In this document: piece after piece, positions 31,227-37,090 of the stretch
Layout of the letters: the number at the start of each line of letters is the position of its first letter
Position numbering within the stretch: the first letter of the stretch is position 1
Assembly (NCBI GenBank): GCA_022340825.1
Contig: JAJDNE010000085.1
Span: 1-37,090, forward strand
Length of the DNA stretch: 37,090 bases
From: Acidiferrobacterales bacterium
GTDB taxonomy: Bacteria > Pseudomonadota > Gammaproteobacteria > Acidiferrobacterales > JAJDNE01
Reading direction: 5' to 3'
Notes under the pieces: generated by a model
What the model saw: only the letters and a program-made list of their open reading frames with translations
Database searches by the model: none
Told to the model about the DNA's origin: nothing
Translations under genes and position numbers: made by a program

Positions 31227-32801
31227 TTAGACCTTGTCACTAATCAGCATCAGTACCACTACCAGCGACAGGATCGCCTTGGTAGCACCTACGATACCAC
31301 CGATGACTGCCGGCTGACCGCCTGCCTGCTTCATGGAAGCAACGGTAATTTGCATACCGAGTCCAGTCAGACCAAAGGCAAACAACCAGACAATCCAGTG
31401 ACGGAATGCCTTAACCTTCTTGGCAGTGTGACGAACAGCCTTATGGGCGTGCTTGAGGATATGGTTGGCATCCTTGGACAGTACCTTGGAGTTAACCAGG
31501 CCACGCAGCACATCATCATCGTCGATCGACATGACCTTGCCATTCTCGATCAGGCGACCCAGGGCGGCTTTGCGATCTTCACGCTCAACCTTGCCCAATT
31601 CTGACTGCAACGTAGCTTTATCTTCAGCCTTCAGCAGTTTGCTTTCCTTGAAGTCAGTCGTGTTGTTGAAGTACTTGCCCTTGTAGTGATTGGCCGGAGC
31701 AAAAATACCGGTAGTGGACAGAGCAAACAACAGGATGAAACCAAGTACGAATACCGGGAACTTGTTGAAAATCACTTCACCAACGTTCACCTGCGCAGCG
31801 CCTTCTTCACGGCGCACATACCACACGGCCAGCCACAGAACGATAATCGGCAGAACCAGTACGCGAGTGATGTTGAAGATTTCCGCTACCTTCAGGGTTT
31901 CGATACCGTCCGGCTGGAAGGCCAGGGCTGCACCTGCTACCTGAGCAGAGTTAAGGATACCGGTACCGGCCCAGGCACCAAACTGGATGTAGCTCATGCC
32001 AAACAGGTGACCGACGATCGGGAAGACGAACATACAGCCGACACCCCAGAGCAGGATGGTGCCGATGGTGTATGCGATTTCAACCGACTTGGCTTGCACA
32101 ACCGGAGCCGCGGCAACCGTTGCCGACACACCGCAAACACCCATACCGGCTGAAAGTACGCCGCCCATGGAGTTCGGGATGTTGCGACGAGCACCGATCC
32201 ACAGGGTCATGCCTACTGAACCCAGAACGAAGAAACCAATCATGACGATTGACAGTCCACCCAGGTTCTTCAGCTCTGCCGCACTATAAAGTGTACCCAG
32301 CAGAATAACACCGGTCTTCAGGCCCAGGCGTGACAGGCGCACACCGTTTTGTGCCCATTCCGGGACCTTGAATACATTGACAACAATAATACCGGCCAGA
32401 ATGCCCAGAACAACGTAGTTCAGGCCAAGCAGCTTGTGTATGTATTTGCCAGTCTCACCAACCTTGCCCATTGCGTGACTGACTACTGCCACTTCCGGCG
32501 CAACGAACCAGCGCACCAGCATGGCAATCAGCAGAATGAACATGCCACCGGCGATGGTGGATGAGTAGTAGTCGAAATGTCCCTCTTTATGGCTGCCAAA
32601 AAGCTGCCAGGCGCCGAGCACCGCTGAGATTACGCCAAAGTAAAGCGGCAGCGTAGTCAGCTCGCTCATCATTTTATATTTCTTACCCATTGCGAGATGC
32701 TCAAGATAGCCATTCATCATGCCGCTCTGTGCTAGATACCAGATCGCGAGCAAGACAATGCCTATTATGAGCAACGCGGGTGACTTCTTGGTATACACCA
32801 T
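31227..32801 (-). CDS. YeiH-family putative sulfate exporter, enlarged
   Basis: A 524-residue membrane protein of the YeiH/UPF0324 (putative sulfate exporter) family: VRLSRLGLKTGVILLGTLYS, SMGGVLSAGMGVCGVSATVAAAPVV, GAWAGTGILNSAQVAGAAL and EIFNITRVLVLPIIV match the family core. It is clearly larger than the usual ~340 residues: there are extra N-terminal helices (1-100) and a charged, soluble insertion of about 90 residues (around 385-475) before the last helices. AGGAG precedes the ATG at 32801. The downstream 40-residue gene is linked. Confidence 0.87.
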   Translation of the reverse strand: MVYTKKSPALLIIGIVLLAIWYLAQSGMMNGYLEHLAMGKKYKMMSELTTLPLYFGVISAVLGAWQLFGSHKEGHFDYYSSTIAGGMFILLIAMLVRWFVAPEVAVVSHAMGKVGETGKYIHKLLGLNYVVLGILAGIIVVNVFKVPEWAQNGVRLSRLGLKTGVILLGTLYSAAELKNLGGLSIVMIGFFVLGSVGMTLWIGARRNIPNSMGGVLSAGMGVCGVSATVAAAPVVQAKSVEIAYTIGTILLWGVGCMFVFPIVGHLFGMSYIQFGAWAGTGILNSAQVAGAALAFQPDGIETLKVAEIFNITRVLVLPIIVLWLAVWYVRREEGAAQVNVGEVIFNKFPVFVLGFILLFALSTTGIFAPANHYKGKYFNNTTDFKESKLLKAEDKATLQSELGKVEREDRKAALGRLIENGKVMSIDDDDVLRGLVNSKVLSKDANHILKHAHKAVRHTAKKVKAFRHWIVWLFAFGLTGLGMQITVASMKQAGGQPAVIGGIVGATKAILSLVVVLMLISDKV

Positions 32802-33180
32802 CGTTGTTTTCTCCTATGTGATGATCATCATTATCGTGTTTATAAATTTCATAGGCGGCTTATCTAGATAGTCTGTTTTTATTATTGTGCTAACTATTTT
32901 TATCGCCGCACACTTAATATCTGTTCTAACGCAATAATACAATCACGCTATGACAATATAATTACCTACTAATTAACTAATATATAATGAAATTCAGTGG
33001 TTATAGGCGATATCGGCAAATAATTATTTCATCGTCTCGACAGACGGTATGAATGCGTTGAAATCCGTCCAGGTTAACTTTTTTATTGACATCGCAGCCA
33101 GACGCAGTGTCAGGACTGTTTTTTGTGCTGCAACATTGTCGGGGGTGGCAATTCTTGTCCGTATTTGCGCATCCTGAGCC
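32802..33180. promoter_or_regulatory. AT-rich region upstream of the YeiH-type gene
   Basis: About 380 bases with no convincing gene. The stretch 32815-33030 is markedly AT-rich and contains the palindrome ATGATCAT near 32820 and many TATAAT-like words, consistent with promoters and an operator for the transporter. Frames at 33024-33233 on the leftward strand overlap the DUF3565 gene and look like shadows. Confidence 0.4.
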
Positions 33181-33423
33181 TCAACCCCTGTCGCATTCCT
33201 TGCATTCCAGCTCTGTGCCGAGGTGCCGGACACGACCCTTTTCTGTAATTACCCACGGGCGACTTGTCCATGGCGGGTTGTGGCGCAGATGCTGCGTATG
33301 GCCGCAGGCGAGATCTGCAACCCAGTAGCCTTCCTCGTCCTGATGGTAGTTAATGATTTTCTGCTTCACACCAAAGATCGTAATGGAAATGAATTTGCCA
33401 GGGAATGGTGGTTTTCGCGCCAT
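33181..33423 (-). CDS. DUF3565-family zinc-ribbon-like protein
   Basis: An 80-residue protein of the DUF3565 family: INYHQDEEGYWVADLACGH, then TQHLRHNPPWTSRPWV and ELECKECDRG. The Cys-Gly-His and the final C-x2-C are probable zinc ligands. The function is unknown. It starts with an ATG at 33423 and is divergent from the membrane-anchored amidohydrolase-like gene; the promoter at 33456-33486 lies between them. Confidence 0.85.
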   Translation of the reverse strand: MARKPPFPGKFISITIFGVKQKIINYHQDEEGYWVADLACGHTQHLRHNPPWTSRPWVITEKGRVRHLGTELECKECDRG

Positions 33424-33455
33424 ATTATTTACTGGTGTCCTGCTGGCGAATGGTC

Positions 33456-33486
33456 TTGCCTAAAGTTTGGGCAGCCGAGGTATAAT
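33456..33486 (+). promoter_or_regulatory. Candidate sigma-70 promoter
   Basis: TTGCCT (33456-33461) and a perfect TATAAT (33481-33486) with a 19-base spacer, 33 bases before the start of the amidohydrolase-like gene. The spacer is longer than the optimum of 17. Confidence 0.55.
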
Positions 33487-33518
33487 CCCGGTTCTTCATC
33501 CACCGTAATGGAGGTTGA

Positions 33519-34442
33519 GTGTTGGCTGCAATCCGTATCAAGTCCTGGCTTGGGCTGGTTGGTCAGCTGTTTACACGAACCCGGGTCGGGCGCGCACTGG
33601 TGTTCGTGAGCCTTCCCGCCGCCTTGGTGCTGTTCCTTTTTTACAAGCCAAGTTACTCACCTCCTATCTTCGATGCGCAGGTTCACTACAATGAAAATTC
33701 GTGGCAGCGTGTTTCTGTTGACGCAGTAATCAATACCGCAGAAGAATTGAATGTCCCCTGGCTGCTGGTGGGCAGCACACCGAACGAAGGCACGTGGAAG
33801 TTGTATCGACGCGATCCGGAGCGTGTGATCCCGATGCTGGTGCCGGGCTTTACGCGTGAAGACCGCGATACCTGGTTCAACAATCCAAAAATCCAGACTT
33901 ACATTGACGAGGAAATACGGAATCGTCCGTATCGCGGCATCGGTGAATTCTTTCTCTATGATGGCCAGGTCAATACGCCGGTCGTCAAGCGCGTGGTGTC
34001 GCTGGCGCTGGAGCGCAACCTCGTGTTGCATGCCCGCTCCGACCCCAACGCGCTTGGCCAGTTATTCAAACTTGGTCCCGAGCTACGCATACTCTGGGCG
34101 CATGCAGGCGTGTTTACCCAGCCTGAGACAATCAACAAGATGCTGAATCGGTATCGTAATCTGTGGCTGGAGATATCCCATCGTGGAGATATCGCGCCGC
34201 GAGGGAAGCTGGATCCGCGCTGGCGCGAGTTGATCTTGCGTCATCCGGATCGGTTTATACTGGGCAGCGGTACCTACAATGTTGAATACTGGTACCAGTT
34301 CCGCACTTTCCTCAGTAAGTATCGTGGATGGTTAAAAGAGTTACCGCCCGATGTCGCCGAGAAGATTGCCTTTCGCAACGGCCTGGCGCTGTTCAATCTC
34401 ATGCATCTTGCGCCGGAAGTGGCAAAGATTCGGGATATCTGA
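33519..34442 (+). CDS. Membrane-anchored amidohydrolase-like protein, degenerate metal site
   Basis: A 307-residue protein with an N-terminal membrane anchor (ALVFVSLPAALVLFLFYK) and an amidohydrolase-2-type barrel. Expected ligand positions are recognisable: DAQVHY (usually D-x-H-x-H), LVLHARSD, LWAHAGVF, and ILGSGTYNVEYW, where the active-site Asp (usually G-S/T-D-T) is Gly. Two ligands are therefore replaced, so metal binding or activity may be lost or changed. GGAGG at 33510-33514 precedes a GTG at 33519 and a TTG at 33522. The soluble part is likely on the periplasmic side. Confidence 0.72.
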   Translation: MLAAIRIKSWLGLVGQLFTRTRVGRALVFVSLPAALVLFLFYKPSYSPPIFDAQVHYNENSWQRVSVDAVINTAEELNVPWLLVGSTPNEGTWKLYRRDPERVIPMLVPGFTREDRDTWFNNPKIQTYIDEEIRNRPYRGIGEFFLYDGQVNTPVVKRVVSLALERNLVLHARSDPNALGQLFKLGPELRILWAHAGVFTQPETINKMLNRYRNLWLEISHRGDIAPRGKLDPRWRELILRHPDRFILGSGTYNVEYWYQFRTFLSKYRGWLKELPPDVAEKIAFRNGLALFNLMHLAPEVAKIRDI

Positions 34443-34476
34443 GGAAATACAGATCAGAAATAGTCCTGGCGACTAC

Positions 34477-34839
34477 TCATCCTATCAGTGAATTGATTCG
34501 GTCCAGCAGGGCAGCTTCATCGGGCGGTTTGACGAAGAAGTCGACCGCGCCTTGTCGCTTGGCCCAGACCCGGTCCGTTTCCTGATCCTTGGTAGTGAGA
34601 ATAATAACCGGGATGTCCTTGGTGTCTGCACCGGTAGTCAATTTACGGGTCGCCTCGAAACCGCTCATCCCGGGCATCACCACGTCCATGCAAATCAGTG
34701 CCGGTTTTTCACTGGCTGCTTTCTCAATACCTTCTTCACCACTACCGGCAGAAATCACCTGGTGACCTGCGGATTCCAGAATTTTCTTTGTCGCGGTCAT
34801 CATCGTCGTGGAGTCATCAACAACCAGTATTTTTGCCAT
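34477..34839 (-). CDS. Stand-alone response regulator receiver (PilH/CheY-like)
   Basis: A 120-residue receiver domain with VVDDST (Asp8/Asp9), the phosphorylation site CMDVVMPGMSG (Asp52), LTTKD (Thr82) and VKPP (Lys104). The segment TDRVWAKRQGAVDFFVKP is typical of PilH/PilG twitching-motility receivers. No kinase or pil gene is nearby, so its partner is unknown. Confidence 0.9.
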   Translation of the reverse strand: MAKILVVDDSTTMMTATKKILESAGHQVISAGSGEEGIEKAASEKPALICMDVVMPGMSGFEATRKLTTGADTKDIPVIILTTKDQETDRVWAKRQGAVDFFVKPPDEAALLDRINSLIG

Positions 34840-34949
34840 GCCAGGTCTCTTTATTTGGTTTTATTGGATAAGCCTAGTAATAAAGGTAGTTTACCCGTAG
34901 CGAACTGCAATAAATATTTCTATCCCGCACGGAACAATTCTGCCTGCAT

Positions 34950-35474
34950 TCAGGCGACCGTATCGGCGAATTCGTCGGCAAACTTTTTCACTTTGTCCCA
35001 GTCAGTATATTCATGGTTCGCCGAGGTATCGGTATTCATGCGGGTTTTTTGCGCTATTTTCTTCATAATCATGCGCGTGATGAAATTGTATTTGCGATAA
35101 TCAAGGGCCCCGGCAAAGCTCCTGAAGATGGCAGGTTTCCAGCCCGAGTCGCTAATGAATTTTTCAAGCCAACTCGTTTGAAAGCCACCACCTGCCTCAG
35201 CCATGGAAACCGAAACAAAGGCGGAAGGTAATTTCTGCAACAGCTGGCAGTGGGTACGGGCAAACGAAACAATATACTTCTGGTACTTCATACTTCGGAC
35301 CGAAGCTGCGACGATAATGGCTTCGTAAGTCTCGGGTGAAAGATTTCGCGGCAGACGTTTGCCAAATACGATATCCACCTCATTGCCCCGTTCACGCAAT
35401 CGCTTCGCAATAAATTCCGCGATTTTTTGAGTCTGGCCGTAGCCGCTACCGTAAACAATAAGAACCTTTGCCAT
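34950..35474 (-). CDS. hemG: HemG-like flavodoxin-fold protein (protoporphyrinogen oxidase type)
   Basis: A 174-residue flavodoxin-like protein starting AKVLIVYGSGYGQTQKIAE, where the FMN phosphate loop lies, then VVAASVRSMKYQKYIVSFARTH (in the family I-V-A-A-S-I-R-x-G-x-x), LDYRKYNFITRMIMKKIA and DTSANHEYTDWDKVKKFADEF, the characteristic HemG C-terminus. HemG oxidises protoporphyrinogen IX in heme synthesis, passing electrons to quinones. The KYNF...MIMK stretch is the family's long insertion. It is followed leftward by the PilH-like gene. Confidence 0.87.
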   Translation of the reverse strand: MAKVLIVYGSGYGQTQKIAEFIAKRLRERGNEVDIVFGKRLPRNLSPETYEAIIVAASVRSMKYQKYIVSFARTHCQLLQKLPSAFVSVSMAEAGGGFQTSWLEKFISDSGWKPAIFRSFAGALDYRKYNFITRMIMKKIAQKTRMNTDTSANHEYTDWDKVKKFADEFADTVA

Positions 35475-35736
35475 GGGGGGAGACTCCTTAAGTTTTCCAA
35501 ATCACCAGGGGAATAATACCGCCTTCCTTGTCGATATCCTTGATGCGCGTCAACCGGGGTAAGGGAATATCGCTGGCACCGCTGACCGTTGTCTGCAACG
35601 ATATCGCAATTCATGGTTCCGACGCAGTTCAGGGCAATCCGATGCTTGGGCTGCCCCGGGATCGCGCTTGCCGTTGATACTTATATATATAGCAGCATGT
35701 TGAATAGGGATTACCGGTTCCCGGAGCAAACGAGAA
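35475..35736. other. Intergenic region upstream of the DUF2238 gene
   Basis: 262 bases. It contains a TATATATATA stretch at 35683-35692 that could be part of a promoter. The open frame at 35550-35882 on the leftward strand is a shadow of the DUF2238 gene region. No further gene seen. Confidence 0.35.
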
Positions 35737-36351
35737 TTGTCCAACGTGTTTAAGAAAACGCTTATTGCCATATTCCTGTTGTGCTGGCTGGTGCTCGCGA
35801 TCAATCCTGTCGACCGCGGAATCTGGATGCTTGAAAATGTACTGGTAGTGTCAGTTTTTCCGGTAGTGCTGTGGTTAGACAAGCGCTACGTCTTCAACAA
35901 CCTGACATTTCTGAGTCTGACGCTGTTTGTAATCCTGCATCTGTTTGGCGCCAATACGACCTACAACGCAATGTCCTACTTCAACTGGTTCTCGGACTGG
36001 CTCGGCCTCCAGCGAAACTACTATGACCAGGTCATCCATTTCCTGTTCGGTCTCATGGTGTTTGCTTCGTTTTTCGAGATCTTCTATCACCAGGGTCACT
36101 CGCGCAGGTTGAGCTATCTTGTCGCGCTGCTTTTCATAACAGCCATTGGCTCTTGGTACGAGATACTGGAATGGCTGGCGATGGTGCTTTTCTGTCCGGG
36201 CACCGGGCTTGAGTGTTTCGAGGGCGTTACCCAGGGAGACTTGTGGGATACACAGAAGGACATGGCTTATGCGGTGGTGGGTGCCAGCATAGCGATGTTG
36301 ATGCACAGTATGTGGGGCAAGCGTCGCCAGAGCGACATACAGCTCAGATAG
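35737..36351 (+). CDS. DUF2238-family membrane protein
   Basis: A 204-residue membrane protein with about six helices and the DUF2238 (YjdF-like) pattern: LFVILHLFGANTTYNAM, YYDQVIHFLFGLMVF, and the acidic/His motif GSWYEILEWLAMV followed by GDLWDTQKDMAYAVVGA. Function unknown. The start is a TTG at 35737 or the GTG at 35746; neither has a strong ribosome site. Confidence 0.83.
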   Translation: MSNVFKKTLIAIFLLCWLVLAINPVDRGIWMLENVLVVSVFPVVLWLDKRYVFNNLTFLSLTLFVILHLFGANTTYNAMSYFNWFSDWLGLQRNYYDQVIHFLFGLMVFASFFEIFYHQGHSRRLSYLVALLFITAIGSWYEILEWLAMVLFCPGTGLECFEGVTQGDLWDTQKDMAYAVVGASIAMLMHSMWGKRRQSDIQLR

Positions 36352-36461
36352 TAACCGGGTACCTAGGTTTGTTGCCAAATTCCATTTAAAATGTATTTTT
36401 TACTGTTGGCCACTATGTTCAGGCGTACGCGGTCGACCGTATCCGGTTAGCAGGGGTCAAG

Positions 36462-36917
36462 ATGACAAGAATCAAGATATTTATTTTTCTGTTGCTGTGG
36501 TCTGCAGCATTACCAGCCGCAGAGCTGAAGACCTTCGAAATAGAAACCGAAGGCGGATCATTTACCGTTACGCAGGATATCCCAGAATATTTTTTCGGAC
36601 AGTACAGCCCCCTGCCGGTATCAATGGAAGCAGGCGGCCTGGAGCTGGTAAAGAGTCGCAACCCGGCCAGCCAGCATTGGCTTGTGTCGCAAGACAGGGC
36701 AAGAAAATTTACCTGGGGCGTTATCGTGAAAGACGGCAAGATCGAGACAGAAAAGGTTACGCCCGCCAATGTCGAGTACCGGCCATATGAAAAAATGCGG
36801 TTGATACTCCAGTACGAGGATGGCGCACTAGAGGCCATGCAAATGTATCGTGCAGTCTCCGGGAAATACGGTACAAGAATAGTTATCGGGCGTTATCTGA
36901 AAAATGCAAAAAAATAG
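36462..36917 (+). CDS. Exported protein, unknown
   Basis: A 151-residue exported protein with a signal peptide (IKIFIFLLLWSAALPAAE). The mature part is beta-rich with TFEIETEGGSFTVTQDIPEYF and WLVSQDRARKFTWGVIVKDGK. No family is recognised. GGGG precedes the ATG at 36462. The next gene begins 26 bases later and is also an exported protein. Confidence 0.6.
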   Translation: MTRIKIFIFLLLWSAALPAAELKTFEIETEGGSFTVTQDIPEYFFGQYSPLPVSMEAGGLELVKSRNPASQHWLVSQDRARKFTWGVIVKDGKIETEKVTPANVEYRPYEKMRLILQYEDGALEAMQMYRAVSGKYGTRIVIGRYLKNAKK

Positions 36918-36943
36918 CACGGGCAAATAATACGGATGGAGCA

Positions 36944-37090
36944 ATGAATAAATTGAACCTCGGTCTGAGTATTTGTTCGTTGGTGTTGCTAGTCGTGTGG
37001 CAGACGGGTGCCATTGCTGCTGAGGAAACCGTCGAGTTATCACCTCGTACCGGCGCGACAATTCAGCTAGTTTTGATACCGACGGATAAA
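36944..37090 (+). CDS. Exported protein, N-terminal fragment (window edge)
   Basis: A frame open to the window end, at least 49 residues: signal peptide MNKLNLGLSICSLVLLVVWQ and a cleavage region GAIAAEET, then ELSPRTGATIQLVLIP. GGA lies before the ATG. It follows the upstream exported protein closely and is probably in the same operon. Its function cannot be told from the fragment. Confidence 0.7.
   Translation, partial: MNKLNLGLSICSLVLLVVWQTGAIAAEETVELSPRTGATIQLVLIPTDK

Noticed and set aside
33024-33233. 69-residue leftward frame beside DUF3565
   Set aside because: It overlaps the end of the better supported DUF3565 gene in another frame and has no recognisable pattern.

Overview
The window looks like an ordinary chromosome segment of a free-living, probably aquatic gammaproteobacterium. 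The evidence is the gene content: an mtnB-mtnD-mtnC methionine-salvage run, PdxH, a HemG-type flavodoxin, a PilH-like receiver, a DctPQM TRAP transporter, pirin, YceI, SYLF and DUF3565 proteins, and putative sulfite (TauE/SafE) and sulfate (YeiH-type) exporters. The taxon is inferred; there is no rRNA or other marker gene. I saw no tRNA, rRNA, CRISPR array, transposase or integrase.

Layout. 1-3720: a SYLF lipid-binding protein, then a rightward run of two tandem paralogous medium-chain oxidoreductases, an SRPBCC protein and a YCII-like protein, ending in an integron attC-like hairpin. 3918-4960: a leftward glutathione transferase and a small membrane protein. 5222-12396: a tight seven-gene rightward operon, the most interesting part of the window. 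It encodes a secreted Fn3-like membrane protein, an M20 N-carbamoyl/allantoate-type amidohydrolase, an isochorismatase-fold amidase, a sodium:solute symporter, a previously easy-to-miss 40-residue membrane protein, an aspartate-carbamoyltransferase paralogue that has lost its aspartate-binding residues, and an asparagine-synthase-type amidotransferase. 12552-15250: small membrane proteins, a TfoX-N domain protein, an ICMT-like methyltransferase, a CarS-like membrane protein and a secreted protein with a strong terminator. 15265-17200: an NAD-binding reductase divergent from a LysR regulator. 17266-20170: a BamE-like lipoprotein, a secreted protein, pdxH, a CbiM-like membrane protein and a SoxXA-binding-like lipoprotein.

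20300-22136: mtnBDC, leftward. 22297-24621: a PhoX/DUF839-like secreted protein and a YceI protein, divergent. 24628-27466: TRAP transporter dctPQM, leftward. 27714-29538: TauE/SafE exporter and pirin. 29576-32801: a leftward group with a YeiH-type transporter, a 40-residue membrane protein directly after it, a terminator, a universal stress protein and a membrane-anchored SRPBCC protein. 33181-37090: DUF3565, a membrane-anchored degenerate amidohydrolase, PilH-like receiver, HemG-like flavodoxin, DUF2238 membrane protein and two secreted proteins, the last cut by the window edge.

How the genes work together. The 5222-12396 operon combines uptake, two hydrolases of C-N bonds in ureido or amide compounds, a carbamoyl-phosphate-using or -forming enzyme and a glutamine-dependent amidotransferase. 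This suggests a self-contained pathway for a carbamoylated nitrogen compound that does not match a standard pathway I can name; substrate and direction are unknown. Sulfur and anion handling (TauE, YeiH) and methionine salvage are the other recognisable themes.
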